Shown here piece by piece: positions 1 to 9,723 of a DNA stretch of 64,000 bases. Source of the DNA: Actinokineospora iranica (GTDB lineage: Bacteria > Actinomycetota > Actinomycetes > Mycobacteriales > Pseudonocardiaceae); NCBI RefSeq assembly GCF_900101685.1, contig NZ_FMZZ01000019.1, positions 38,525 to 102,524 of the forward strand, read 5' to 3'. Every line of letters starts with the position of its first letter. Position 1 is the first letter of the stretch. Made by a program: the position numbers and the translations under genes. The notes under the pieces are model-generated. The model worked only from the letters and a program-made list of their open reading frames with translations, was not told where the DNA came from and did not search any database.

Positions 1-529
1 CGCCCCACAGGCCCGCGGCGGCGTTCTTCGCGGCCGCCTGGGCAGTCACCAGCCCGGCCGACGCGCCTGCCGCGGCCTTGGCCATGCCGCTGCTGACCGC
101 CATTGTCGCGAAGTCCGTGCCGTCGGCCAGCACCAGCGTGCCGGGGGCTCCGGTCAGGATCTCTTTGCCGGTCAGCGTTTCCTTGGCGAACCTGATCGCC
201 GCGTCCTGCCAGCATTGGCCCGTGGCCGTGAGGCTGGTGAGCTGGATCTGTTCGCCGGTCGACGTCAGGACGGTTCGGGCGTCGAGCACCTCGGTCACCA
301 CGGCTTGGGGTGGCTCGGGTGGGGCCGTGGTTGTCGTGGTCGTCGCACTGGTGGTGGTTGTGGGTTCCGCGGCCGGGGGTACGGGCGACGCCACCGGTTT
401 CTTCTCTTCGCCGAAGATGCCCGCCAAGATGAACAGAACGACGAACACCGCGATGATCGTCGCGGTGATGCGCTGCCAGCGGGGCGCGTCGCGCCAGCGT
501 TGTCTGAAACCGCCCTGTGTGGAGGTCAT
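1..529 (-). CDS. Membrane-anchored protein with nuclease-like C-terminal domain (partial)
   Basis: The reading frame opens at an ATG at 529 (minus strand) after a GAGGGGAA ribosome site and runs off the left edge, so the C-terminus is missing. About 20 cytosolic residues are followed by one hydrophobic segment (near residues 21-38, ITATIIAVFVVLFILAGIF), then a Pro/Thr linker and a globular part with VVTEVLDARTVLTSTGEQI and ...LTSLTATGQCWQDAA. That pattern resembles the first strands of the staphylococcal-nuclease (SNase/OB) fold, where a D-G-D-T motif is usual; here it reads D-A-R-T, so nuclease activity is doubtful. An extracytoplasmic location is inferred from the topology. Confidence 0.6.
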   Translation of the reverse strand, partial: MTSTQGGFRQRWRDAPRWQRITATIIAVFVVLFILAGIFGEEKKPVASPVPPAAEPTTTTSATTTTTTAPPEPPQAVVTEVLDARTVLTSTGEQIQLTSLTATGQCWQDAAIRFAKETLTGKEILTGAPGTLVLADGTDFATMAVSSGMAKAAAGASAGLVTAQAAAKNAAAGLWG

Positions 530-677
530 CTGGATTCCCCTCGTGTTTCCCTGTGCGGGGGACATCGAGTGGATCGCTACATACCGTTACCCGACTCGAC
601 CGTGTGTCACTCTTCTGGCGGAAGCGTGTCCCGTTCGGTGGTGATAGCACGGCTATCGGTTGGCCTAGTTGTCTCTC

Positions 678-2405
678 TTAACGGCGCGCGGACCACGCTG
701 TCGCGAGCACTAGGCAGCTTGCCGCGATCGCGCCGACCGCGGCGCAGCCGATGGCGTGTGTCGCTGACGGCTCGGTGGTTGTGAGCGCCGAGATCAGCAG
801 CCACGTCGCCGCGCCGAACAGCGCGCCCAGCGGCATGGCGGTGATCGGGGCCGCAGGCCGTCGGTGGCCGCGGCGCAGGGTGCGCATGACTGATTCGAGG
901 TAGGCCATGGCGAACAGGCCGAGCAGCAGGCTGCCCGTGCCCATCACGCTGGCCATCGGGTGCTGCGGCGAGACCAGGGTGAACCGCTGCGGCTGCCCGT
1001 CGCCGACCCGCACCTCGCCGGTGGCCGCGCCGCCTACCAGCCAGCGCATTAGCGCCTGCGGCTTAACGCTCGCCTGGAAAGCGCCGTTCTTCGGGATCAC
1101 GTTTTCCAGTAGAACCGTGCCCAGCGGCACTTCGGCCGCGCTTACCGCGAAGTGGACAACCGTCGGCCCCTTGTCCGTACTGGCCCCGGAAATGGCGATC
1201 GGCGCGCTCAGGTCGACCTCGACCGGCTTGCCGTTGGTGACTTGCTGTCCGTTGACGGTTAGGCCTGTCGGATCGTGGTCCAGGGTCTTGGGAGCGGTGA
1301 ACGGCACTACCACCAGCACGATCAGCGCCAGCGCCGCGACCAGACCCGGCCACAGCGGCGACGGACCGGTGCGCAGCAACTCGCTCGCCGGGCGCAACGC
1401 CTTGCCGCGCAGGTCGTCGGCCCGGAACGTGCGGGTCGGCTCCGGGACGAGGCCGCGCACGGGCGGGGAGACCACGGTGGGCGCGTCCGGCTGCCGGTTG
1501 GCCTGCTGGGCGATCGCGCCGGTCACCCTGGGGGCCAAGTGGACCGGCACGCCCGAGCGTTCCAGCCAGCGGGGGCCGAACACCGCGGTCGCGGCCGCGC
1601 TGAGGTCGACGGCGAACGCCTCGGCGTCCCGGTAGCGCTGTTGCGGGTCGCGGGCCAGGCTGCGCATGACCACTGTGGACAGCGGCTCCGGGACGCGCGG
1701 CAGCGGCTGCGGGTCGGTGAAGATACGTTGGCGCATCATGCTTACCGCGCCGCGTGTGCGGTCGTACGGAAGGTCTCCGCACAAGAGTTCATAGAGGACT
1801 GTCCCGGCCGCGTAGACGTCCGCGGCCGGTGAGAGCGGGTTGCCCATCGCCTGTTCCGGCGCGATGTAGGCGGGCGTGCCCAGCACCTCGCCCGCGTGCG
1901 TGACCATCGTCGCACCCTCGCTGACCACCTGCGCGATGCCGAAGTCGGCCACCTTCATGACCCCGGCGGAGGTGAACAGCAGGTTCTTCGGCTTGACGTC
2001 CAGGTGCAGGACGCCCGCCACGTGCGCGGCGTGCAGCCCGCCCAGCATCGCCAGCGCGATCGCGCACGACTGCTCACCGGTCAGACCCGCGCCGTGGAAA
2101 GCGTCATAGACCGTGCCGCCGTCTAGCTTCTCCATCACCAGCAGGTTGTCCTGACCGGTCTGCACATAGTCGTAGACCGGCACGATGTGCGGGTGGTCGA
2201 GACTGGCCAGCACCCGCGCCTCCCGGTCGAAGCGCGCGTTGACCTCCGGGTCGCCGACCAGGTTCGCGGGCAGCTGCTTGATCGCCACGGCGCGCCCGAG
2301 CGAGCGGTGGGTGCCCTCGAACACGACCCCCATGCCGCCAGAGCCGATCTTCTGGCCGACGACGTACTGCGGCAGCGCCGCGGCGAGCCCGGTGGGCGTG
2401 GTCAT
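678..2405 (-). CDS. Membrane serine/threonine protein kinase
   Basis: A 575-residue Hanks-type kinase. The start is the ATG at 2405, overlapping the stop of the upstream gene as ATGA; the open frame extends further upstream but that part is antisense-like low-complexity sequence. The kinase domain fills about residues 1-280: Gly-rich loop GSGGMGVVFEG, VAIK lysine, catalytic loop HLDVKPKN, DFG (VADFGIAQ) and APE. The usual HRD arginine is replaced by Leu (HLD), a non-RD kinase. One membrane span follows near residue 345 (LWPGLVAALALIVLVVV), then roughly 110 extracytoplasmic residues and three more C-terminal spans. It is probably co-transcribed with the exported protein upstream, which may supply or bind a signal; that is inference. 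Confidence 0.9.
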   Translation of the reverse strand: MTTPTGLAAALPQYVVGQKIGSGGMGVVFEGTHRSLGRAVAIKQLPANLVGDPEVNARFDREARVLASLDHPHIVPVYDYVQTGQDNLLVMEKLDGGTVYDAFHGAGLTGEQSCAIALAMLGGLHAAHVAGVLHLDVKPKNLLFTSAGVMKVADFGIAQVVSEGATMVTHAGEVLGTPAYIAPEQAMGNPLSPAADVYAAGTVLYELLCGDLPYDRTRGAVSMMRQRIFTDPQPLPRVPEPLSTVVMRSLARDPQQRYRDAEAFAVDLSAAATAVFGPRWLERSGVPVHLAPRVTGAIAQQANRQPDAPTVVSPPVRGLVPEPTRTFRADDLRGKALRPASELLRTGPSPLWPGLVAALALIVLVVVPFTAPKTLDHDPTGLTVNGQQVTNGKPVEVDLSAPIAISGASTDKGPTVVHFAVSAAEVPLGTVLLENVIPKNGAFQASVKPQALMRWLVGGAATGEVRVGDGQPQRFTLVSPQHPMASVMGTGSLLLGLFAMAYLESVMRTLRRGHRRPAAPITAMPLGALFGAATWLLISALTTTEPSATHAIGCAAVGAIAASCLVLATAWSARR

Positions 2406-3214
2406 CCGGTCGACCCCTGGACTCCGATGTACTGGGTGGACACGTCCACGGTCCGGTCGCCCTGGTCGGCGGGCGCGGGTGGTCCGGCCGGTGTCGGGTG
2501 CGGGGTCAGGAAGCCGAGCAGCAGCGCGATCACCGCCGCGCCCAGCACGATCGGGATCTCCACGGCGGGCTCCGGCGGCACGAGCCGCAGCACCGACAGC
2601 GTCACGACCGCGACCAGGCCGGTCCCCACGCCCGCGGGCAGGAACCGCAGCGCGCGGCGGAACCGGTTCCGCGACAGCCGGTGGCGCGCGAGGGCGAGCA
2701 GGGCGCCTGCCCACGTGACCGCGGTAAGCACGACCAACGCCAGGCCGAACACCCCGTAGACCGACCAGTAAGAGCCGCGCACGTCGGCCACTGTGCTCGC
2801 CCCGCCGAGTGCTGTCCGGTCCTCGGAAAGCAGTTCGACCGATGTCGGCAGCAGCCCGATCGCCTGGCCGTCAAGGTCGCGCACGTCCAAGGGGAACGTC
2901 CGGACCGTCTGCCCGCGCGCGGGCACCTCGAACGGCAGCGTCGTGTCGTAGGCGTAGAAGGTGAGTGCCAACGCGACCCCGGAGACCCGGACCAGGCGCA
3001 CCTTCACCGGCGCCGAGCCCGGGTTGACCGCGGTTATCGACAGCTCGGCGGGCTTGCCCGGGTCCAGTTCGACCGTGCGTCCGGTGATGTCCGCACCGTC
3101 CACAGTGACGGTGACTCTGAGTGGCTCGTCGGACTCCTGCGCGGAGGCAGGCGCCGCGTTGAGCACCAGGACGGTGGCCACTAGGGCAACCGCCGCGGCG
3201 ATAAGACGTCCCAT
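2402..3214 (-). CDS. Exported membrane protein paired with the kinase
   Basis: 270 residues. A signal peptide (MGRLIAAAVALVATVLVLNAAPASA-like, cleavage after ASA) precedes an extracytoplasmic domain of about 120 residues rich in beta-strand character (GKPAELSITAVNPGSAPVKVRLV resembles Ig-like/CARDB folds). Three hydrophobic segments follow (around 150-175, 195-212 and 218-238) and a short polar tail. The stop overlaps the kinase start by ATGA, so the two are translationally coupled. No enzyme motif is visible; a sensor or accessory role for the kinase is inferred only from the operon. Confidence 0.75.
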   Translation of the reverse strand: MGRLIAAAVALVATVLVLNAAPASAQESDEPLRVTVTVDGADITGRTVELDPGKPAELSITAVNPGSAPVKVRLVRVSGVALALTFYAYDTTLPFEVPARGQTVRTFPLDVRDLDGQAIGLLPTSVELLSEDRTALGGASTVADVRGSYWSVYGVFGLALVVLTAVTWAGALLALARHRLSRNRFRRALRFLPAGVGTGLVAVVTLSVLRLVPPEPAVEIPIVLGAAVIALLLGFLTPHPTPAGPPAPADQGDRTVDVSTQYIGVQGSTG

Positions 3215-3308
3215 GGGAGAACTCCCGAGTGAAGCGGGCCCGATTGAGGCGGAATGCTACAGCGAGTCGATACTTGCCGGGGCGTTCCATCGGACGAGGG
3301 AAGTGGCT

Positions 3309-4229
3309 GTGCGCACTGTTGGACGCATCGGAGGCAGGGGCGTTGCGGGCATTGCCGCGCTGTTCGCACTGCTCGCGCTGTTAGCGGTGACCCCCGCCTC
3401 GGCGCAGTCGCTCACCCTGAGCCCGGACAAGGGGCCGACAGGGAGCGCGTTCACCGCGACCTGGCCGAAGGGGGCGCCCTGCCGGGTGGTCCAGCTGCGC
3501 TGGTCGGGCACCGCGATCGCGTCGGCGACCGGCACGTCGGCCACCGGGACGGTCCCGGAGTCGGCCAAGCCGGGTGTCTACGCGGTGGACGTGGCGTGCG
3601 ACAACGACCCGTTCTTGCGCGCGACCTTCGAGGTCACGCCGCCGCCCACCACGGTCACCAGTCCGCCGGTCACCACTACCAGCAAGCCGGTAGTGACCCC
3701 TGGCACGCCGGTGACCACCACCCGGCCGCCCGTGACCACCACTACCCGTTCGCGGCCCACAACGACGTCCTCGACCAGCACGACGACAACCAGCACGACA
3801 ACAACAACCACGGACAGCACCACCTCGACCACTTCCGACACGCCGCCGCAGGCCACCACCGCGCCGAGCACCACCGCGCAGACCACCGCGCGGCCCGAGG
3901 GCGACCTCGAACTCGACCGCGAGAGCCTCCAGCCCGGCGACTCGCTCTCGGCCACCGGCGATGGCTGCGCACCCAACCATCCGGTCGTGCTCACCTCGGG
4001 TGGCGAGAAGGTCGGCGAGGCCGTGTCCGACGGCACGGGCCGGTTCACCGCGCGGGTCGAGTTCGCCCGGGTCGAGCCCGGCAGGCACGTGGTGACCGCC
4101 GAGTGCGGCATCGTGCTGACCGGCGCCGTCGACCAGATCGTCACCAGTTCGACCAGCGGTAGTTCGAGCACGCTTGTCGTGCTCGTCTTCTTCGTGCTTG
4201 CCGGGGCGGCGTTGATCCGCGTTACCTAG
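3309..4229 (+). CDS. Thr-rich surface protein with C-terminal membrane anchor
   Basis: GTG start at 3309 preceded by GAGGGAAG; the open frame extends upstream but without a ribosome site. 306 residues: signal peptide ending ...TPASAQ, a first Ig-like domain (SLTLSPDKGPTGSAF ... YAVDVACDNDPF), a long Thr/Pro linker of ACC/ACG codons (about residues 118-200), a second domain (LELDRESLQPGDSLSATG ... AECGIVLTG) and a C-terminal hydrophobic helix (TLVVLVFFVLAGAALI) with a very short tail. The linker looks like a glycosylatable stalk. Divergent from the kinase pair, sharing a 94-bp intergenic region, so a common cell-envelope role is plausible but unproven. Confidence 0.75.
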   Translation: MRTVGRIGGRGVAGIAALFALLALLAVTPASAQSLTLSPDKGPTGSAFTATWPKGAPCRVVQLRWSGTAIASATGTSATGTVPESAKPGVYAVDVACDNDPFLRATFEVTPPPTTVTSPPVTTTSKPVVTPGTPVTTTRPPVTTTTRSRPTTTSSTSTTTTSTTTTTTDSTTSTTSDTPPQATTAPSTTAQTTARPEGDLELDRESLQPGDSLSATGDGCAPNHPVVLTSGGEKVGEAVSDGTGRFTARVEFARVEPGRHVVTAECGIVLTGAVDQIVTSSTSGSSSTLVVLVFFVLAGAALIRVT

Positions 4230-4341
4230 GACGCGTTACCCAGGAGGAGACGGCCGGTGAACGACGCGGGGGAACCGGTTGCCGATCACGGAGACCTCGC
4301 CCATAGCCACCGTCTTGGCACAGCGGGTATCAAGTGCCCCT

Positions 4342-5343
4342 ATGCCTGAACTTGAGCTTCGCCACCTGCGGGCGATCTGCGCGATCGCCGACGAGGGAAG
4401 CGTGTCCAAGGCGGCTGGCAGGCTCGGGGTCACCCAGCCCGCTCTTACCGCGCAGCTGAGGTCTATCGAGCGCCTGGTGGGCGGGGAGCTGTTCCGCCGC
4501 TCGTCCAACGGGAGCCTGCCGACCGAGCTGGGCCGCAGCGTCGTGCGCTCGGCGCGGGTCGTGCTGGACGACATGGCGGCCCTGGTCGCCTCGGCGCGCA
4601 CGCACACCCGCAACCCGCCCGGGGCGCCGCTGGTGGTCGCGGCGAGCCCGATGCTGTTCGCCAGCGCCCTGATCGCCGAGGTGCGGGCGTGGGTGCGGTG
4701 CACGGGGGTGCGCACCGAGATCGACACCTCCGGGCCCGCGCTGCTGGACCTGATCGTGTCCAAGCAGGCCGACCTGGCGGTGTTCGAGCGGTTCGACGGC
4801 ATGGAGCACCGGCCGCTGGGCGATGTCGAGGTCCGCACGATCGTCGAGGAGCCGCAGTTCGTCGCGTTGAGCTCCGACAGCCCGCTGGCGGCCAGGCCGG
4901 AGGTGGACCTCGCCGACCTGGCCGACCTGGACTGGGTCGTCCCGCCGCCCGACCAGGACCCGATGCGGCTGCGGCTGCGGGCGGCCTGTGAGAAGGCGGG
5001 CTTCACGCCGAGGGTCACCCACCACGTCACCGAGAGCCGAACCGCCATGGCCCTCGCCGCGGCGGGGGCGGTCTGCCTGGCGCAGCCCGCGTCCCTGGGC
5101 GGTCCCGGTTTCGTCATCCGGCCCTTACGCGGGGCCGTCTTGCGCTTACCGGTCGTTCTGGTGACGCGTCTCGACGGCGTTCTTCGCGGTCGCGCGCACG
5201 AGGTCTTCGCGTGTGTCGCCCATGCTTACCGGTCGATCGTCGACCGCAACCCGACCTACGCCCGGTGGTGGGCCGAGCACCCCGAGGCGCATGTGGAAGT
5301 CGACGCGGCGTTGGCGCTACCGCGTCCCGGTAGGCGCTCTTAA
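4342..5343 (+). CDS. LysR-family transcriptional regulator
   Basis: 333 residues from the ATG at 4342; a TTG 63 bases upstream is also open but the family normally begins directly with MELRHLRA-type sequence as here (MPELELRHLRAICAIADEGS). Winged helix-turn-helix near residues 18-37 (SVSKAAGRLGVTQPALTAQL), then a substrate-binding domain with two lobes. No obvious ribosome site, so it may be leaderless or weakly translated. No divergent metabolic gene is present, so the ligand cannot be guessed. Its stop codon and that of the convergent thioesterase share the palindrome TTAA. Confidence 0.9.
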   Translation: MPELELRHLRAICAIADEGSVSKAAGRLGVTQPALTAQLRSIERLVGGELFRRSSNGSLPTELGRSVVRSARVVLDDMAALVASARTHTRNPPGAPLVVAASPMLFASALIAEVRAWVRCTGVRTEIDTSGPALLDLIVSKQADLAVFERFDGMEHRPLGDVEVRTIVEEPQFVALSSDSPLAARPEVDLADLADLDWVVPPPDQDPMRLRLRAACEKAGFTPRVTHHVTESRTAMALAAAGAVCLAQPASLGGPGFVIRPLRGAVLRLPVVLVTRLDGVLRGRAHEVFACVAHAYRSIVDRNPTYARWWAEHPEAHVEVDAALALPRPGRRS

Positions 5344-5807
5344 GCCTCTTGTTTGGCCTTGTTCGGTCGCAGTGTCCAGACGACGGTCATCTCGGCGGTG
5401 GTCACGCCGTGCGCGTCGCGGATCGTGCACTCCACGGCGAACTCCGGGCGGGTTCCCGCGTCGAGTTCGGCGATGACCTCGGCGGCGGGCCTGGTCAGCA
5501 CCGCCGCCGCGGTCAGCGGGCCCAGGGCGAGCTTGCGGTAGCGGATCTCGGAGGTGACCACCAGCGGCGTCGCCCGGCCCAGTTCCGCGGCGAACGAGGC
5601 CAGTCCGACCGCCCCGGACGCGGTCTCCGCCAGCCCGAACATCACCGCGGCGTGCGGCCCGCCGACGTGGTTGCGCTGCCCCTCGACGTCGGGCAGCCTG
5701 CACACCACCCGGTCCGCCGCGACCTCGGTGAACTCCACGCCCGCCGTCGCCACCCAGGGGACGGTCTTCTTCATCATGTCGGCGACCCAGCCGTAGTCAG
5801 TGCTCAT
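5340..5807 (-). CDS. Hotdog-fold thioesterase (PaaI/DUF4442-like)
   Basis: 155 residues from the ATG at 5807; a GTG at 5816 would add three residues. The core VVCRLPDVEGQRNHVGGPHAAVMFGLAETASG is the hotdog helix with an N-H-x-G-x-x-H type motif, typical of acyl-CoA thioesterase-like domains; YRKLALGPLTAAA fits the second strand. It probably hydrolyses an acyl-CoA of unknown identity. Monocistronic, divergent from glyA; an inverted repeat TTACT-N4-AGTAA lies just upstream of its start and may be an operator. Confidence 0.8.
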   Translation of the reverse strand: MSTDYGWVADMMKKTVPWVATAGVEFTEVAADRVVCRLPDVEGQRNHVGGPHAAVMFGLAETASGAVGLASFAAELGRATPLVVTSEIRYRKLALGPLTAAAVLTRPAAEVIAELDAGTRPEFAVECTIRDAHGVTTAEMTVVWTLRPNKAKQEA

Positions 5808-5817
5808 GCCGCGCACA

Positions 5818-5831
5818 TTACTCGTCAGTAA
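5818..5831. promoter_or_regulatory. Inverted repeat, candidate operator
   Basis: TTACT (5818-5822) and AGTAA (5827-5831) separated by CGTC, lying directly upstream of the thioesterase start and upstream of the glyA riboswitch. AT-rich sequence is rare here, which makes it stand out. It could bind a TetR/GntR-type repressor; the regulator is unknown. Confidence 0.35.
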
Positions 5832-5860
5832 CTTATTCTGGTCAAGATGTTATGCTGTCG

Positions 5861-5945
5861 CCGAGTCGTGACTGGCGTGTTCGGGTGGGCATAACCACCG
5901 GGGAGCGGCGAGAGCGGATGAGGCACCGGACGCCTGGGTGCTCCC
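5861..5945 (+). promoter_or_regulatory. ZTP (pfl) riboswitch upstream of glyA
   Basis: The leader contains the conserved 5' half CGTGACTGGCG (5867-5877), a hairpin GGTGGGCATAACCACC followed by GGGGAGC (5884-5906), and the conserved 3' half CGCCTGGGT (5931-5939). This order matches the ZTP/pfl RNA class, which senses ZTP/ZMP (AICAR nucleotides) when 10-formyl-tetrahydrofolate is short and which often precedes glyA in actinobacteria. A -10-like TATGCT lies at 5851-5856. The switch would raise serine hydroxymethyltransferase, and thus one-carbon supply, under folate stress. Confidence 0.85.
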
Positions 5946-5981
5946 GGCCGATGGACGCCGCACGCTCCCGAGGAGACCGCC

Positions 5982-7238
<1,257 letters not shown>

Positions 7239-7240
7239 CC

Positions 7241-7300
7241 GGCTGAATCGACCGACGTAAGGCTGGATTGACCGATGTAAGGCTGGATTGACCGATGTAA
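7241..7300. repeat. Three 20-bp tandem repeats behind glyA
   Basis: Units at 7241-7260, 7261-7280 and 7281-7300, each of the form GGCTGRATYGACCGAYGTAA; the second and third are identical and the first differs at three positions. They sit between the glyA stop and its terminator. Too few and without spacers for CRISPR; they may be a recently slipped sequence. Confidence 0.9.
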
Positions 7301-7302
7301 GA

Positions 7303-7337
7303 CAGTGCCCCGGCGCTCGGTGAGCGCCGGGGCACTG
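7303..7337 (+). terminator. Strong hairpin terminator after glyA
   Basis: Perfect 16-bp stem (7303-7318 with 7322-7337), loop GGT. No U-tract, as is common in actinobacteria. Confidence 0.85.
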
Positions 7338-7408
7338 CGCGTGGTGGGGGCCGGGTCACAGGTAATTGAGTTGCTGCGCGACCCCCAAAAAGCGCATGCT
7401 TGTATCGA

Positions 7409-7420
7409 CCAACTAATTGG
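7409..7420. promoter_or_regulatory. Candidate MarR operator
   Basis: CCAACTAATTGG, with CCAA/TTGG arms, lies 26 bases upstream of the MarR start in an unusually AT-rich patch. MarR regulators often bind such sites in their own promoters; the assignment is by position only. Confidence 0.35.
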
Positions 7421-7445
7421 ATGATGCACGCAACTCGGAGGTCGC

Positions 7446-7985
7446 ATGGTCGCGCCACACTGGGCGCCATCGGGTGACGCGCCCGCTGCCGATCTCAGTC
7501 AGGAAGACATCGAGAAGGGCCAGCGCCTCGCGTCGGTCCTGTTCGCCTTCGGCAAGCAACAGGCCACTGTCGCCGCCCGGATGAGCAAAGCGGGCGTGGA
7601 CCGCTCCTCGATCGTCCTGCTCAAGACTCTCGTCGCGCTGGGCCCGAGCCGCTCCAGCGCGCTCGCGGGCGCCGTCCACTCCGACCCGTCGACCGTGAGC
7701 CGCCAGGTGGCGGCCATGGTCAAGGACGGGCTCCTCGAACGCCGCGCCGACCCCGAGGACGGCCGCGCCAGCCTGCTCGCCGTCACCCCGGCGGGCATGG
7801 CCCTGCTTGAGGAGCAACGCGCCCGGTTCGCGCTCTCGCTGGCCCGCATGGTCGGCCACTGGGACCCCGCCGACCTCGACACCTTCGTCGGGCTGTTCGA
7901 GCGGTTCCTCGCCGACCACGAGAAACACATGCCCACGCTGATCACCGAATGCGCCAGATCGGCGCGTTCCGAAGGGGGACATTGA
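7446..7985 (+). CDS. MarR-family regulator of the adjacent efflux pump
   Basis: 179 residues with an ATG at 7446 behind a CGGAGG site. The winged-helix core reads ALGPSRSSALAGAVHSDPSTVSRQVAAMVKDGLLERRADPEDGRASLLAVTPAG, containing the recognition helix and the D-x-R wing typical of MarR. The stop overlaps the transporter start by one base (TGATG), so the two form an operon. It likely represses both genes until a toxic ligand binds. Confidence 0.93.
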   Translation: MVAPHWAPSGDAPAADLSQEDIEKGQRLASVLFAFGKQQATVAARMSKAGVDRSSIVLLKTLVALGPSRSSALAGAVHSDPSTVSRQVAAMVKDGLLERRADPEDGRASLLAVTPAGMALLEEQRARFALSLARMVGHWDPADLDTFVGLFERFLADHEKHMPTLITECARSARSEGGH

Positions 7986-9631
7986 TGTCAGCACCGGTTT
8001 CGGATGCCGCACCAGGGCAGCTGAGCCACCGGCAGATCATGACCGTCCTATCCGGCCTGCTGCTGGGAATGCTGCTCGCCGCGCTCGACCAGACGATCAT
8101 GGCCTCGGCGATGAAGACCATCGCCGACCAGCTCAACGGCCAGACCATCCAGGCCTGGGCCACCACGGCCTACCTGATCACCGCGACCATCTCCACCCCG
8201 CTCTACGGCAAGCTGTCCGACATCTTCGGGCGCAAGCCGATGTACCTGACCGCGATCTCGTTCTTCCTCGTGGGATCGGTGCTGTCCGGCATCGCGAACA
8301 CGATGTACGAGCTTGCCGCTTACCGCGCGGTGCAGGGCCTGGGCGCGGGCGGTCTCATGTCGCTGGCGCTGGCGATCATCGCCGACCTGGTCTCGCCGCG
8401 GGAGCGCAGCAAGTACCAGGGCTACTTCATGGGCGTCTGGGGGCTGTCCAGTGTGGCCGGTCCGGTCGTCGGCGGGTTCTTCGCGGGCCTGAGCGACTTC
8501 GCGGGCATCGAGGGCTGGCGCTGGGTGTTCCTGCTGAACGTGCCGATCGCGCTGGTCGCGCTGGCGGTCGTCGCCCGCTACCTCAACGTCCCGCACCGCA
8601 AGGTCCCGCAGAAGGTCGACTACTGGGGCGCCATCTCGCTCACCGTCGGCCTGGTCCCGCTGCTGGTCGTGGCCGAACAGGGCCGGGAATGGGGCTGGGG
8701 CTCCGGGCGCGCGCTCACCATGTACGTCGTCGGGGTCGTGGGGCTCGTGGTGTTCGTCTTCGTGCAGAAGCGGATGGGCGACGCGGCGCTGCTGCCGCTG
8801 CGGCTGTTCCGCCGCTCCACCTTCGCCCTGACCAACGTCGTCAACTTCATCCTCGGCGTCGGCATGTTCGGCATGATGATGTCGCTGCCGCTGTACCTGC
8901 AGATCGTCAAGGGCGCATCGCCGACCGAGTCCGGCCTGATGACCCTGCCGCTCACCTTCGGCATCCTCGCCGCGGCCATGGGCAGTGGGGCGCTGATCTC
9001 CAAGACCGGACGCTACCGCGTCTACCCGATCGTCGGTCTGGCCGCGATGGCAGGCGCGTTGTTCCTGTTCGCCCAGATCGGCGTCGACACTCCACTGTGG
9101 TCGACCATGCTGATCATGGTGCTGGCAGGCGCCGGGCTCGGCCTGTGCATGCAGACCCTGATCCTGGCCATCCAGAACGACGTGCCGGTCAAGGACATGG
9201 GCGTGGCGACATCGTCGGCGACCTTCTTCCGGTCCATCGGCGGCACGGTCGGCACAGCGGTGTTCCTGTCGATCCTGTTCACCGTGGTCGGCGACCGCAT
9301 CAACGACGCGATCGCCTCGGCCCGCGGCGACGCGGCGTTCACCGCGGCGCTCGCGCAGAACCCCCAGTTCGCGCAGAGCCTCAGCGGCGGGATCGACCTG
9401 AACGACACGTCGTTCCTGAACACCATCGACCCGACGCTGGCCCGGCCGATCCTGACCGGGTTCTCCAGCTCGCTCGACACGGTGTTCATGGTCGGCGGGT
9501 TCGTGACCCTGATCGCGTTCGCGCTGATCTGGCTGCTCAAGGAGGTGCCGCTCTCGACCAAGTCCGGCATCGAGCGCGTCGCCGACGAGGCGGCCGGAGC
9601 CGACCAGGCGCCCGAGCCAGCCCTGCGCTGA
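7985..9631 (+). CDS. DHA2-family (EmrB/QacA) drug efflux transporter
   Basis: 548 residues with about 14 membrane spans, a major-facilitator antiporter expected to export hydrophobic or cationic drugs. Motifs: ALDQTIMASAMKTI in helix 1, the loop GKLSDIFGRKPMYL (MFS motif A), and the motif C-like stretch GLSSVAGPVVGGFF in helix 5. Start ATG at 7985 overlaps the MarR stop; an in-frame upstream start within marR is less likely. Followed by a perfect terminator hairpin. Confidence 0.93.
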   Translation: MSAPVSDAAPGQLSHRQIMTVLSGLLLGMLLAALDQTIMASAMKTIADQLNGQTIQAWATTAYLITATISTPLYGKLSDIFGRKPMYLTAISFFLVGSVLSGIANTMYELAAYRAVQGLGAGGLMSLALAIIADLVSPRERSKYQGYFMGVWGLSSVAGPVVGGFFAGLSDFAGIEGWRWVFLLNVPIALVALAVVARYLNVPHRKVPQKVDYWGAISLTVGLVPLLVVAEQGREWGWGSGRALTMYVVGVVGLVVFVFVQKRMGDAALLPLRLFRRSTFALTNVVNFILGVGMFGMMMSLPLYLQIVKGASPTESGLMTLPLTFGILAAAMGSGALISKTGRYRVYPIVGLAAMAGALFLFAQIGVDTPLWSTMLIMVLAGAGLGLCMQTLILAIQNDVPVKDMGVATSSATFFRSIGGTVGTAVFLSILFTVVGDRINDAIASARGDAAFTAALAQNPQFAQSLSGGIDLNDTSFLNTIDPTLARPILTGFSSSLDTVFMVGGFVTLIAFALIWLLKEVPLSTKSGIERVADEAAGADQAPEPALR

Positions 9632-9640
9632 CCGATCAGC

Positions 9641-9676
9641 CGAACGGCCCCGCGCCCACCAGCGCGGGGCCGTTCG
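9641..9676 (+). terminator. Terminator after the efflux operon
   Basis: Perfect 15-bp stem, 9641-9655 with 9662-9676, six-base loop CCACCA. Confidence 0.85.
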
Positions 9677-9723
9677 CCCGCACCGTCTGTCATCCTTGAG
9701 ACCGAAACACTCGGGGGTGAAGC

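Noticed and set aside
2406..2714. 103-residue N-terminal extension of the kinase frame
   Set aside because: Arg/Ala/Gly-rich and antisense in character; the ATGA overlap at 2405 gives a normal kinase N-terminus.
7241..7300. CRISPR-like array
   Set aside because: Units are directly adjacent with no spacers, only three copies and no cas genes.
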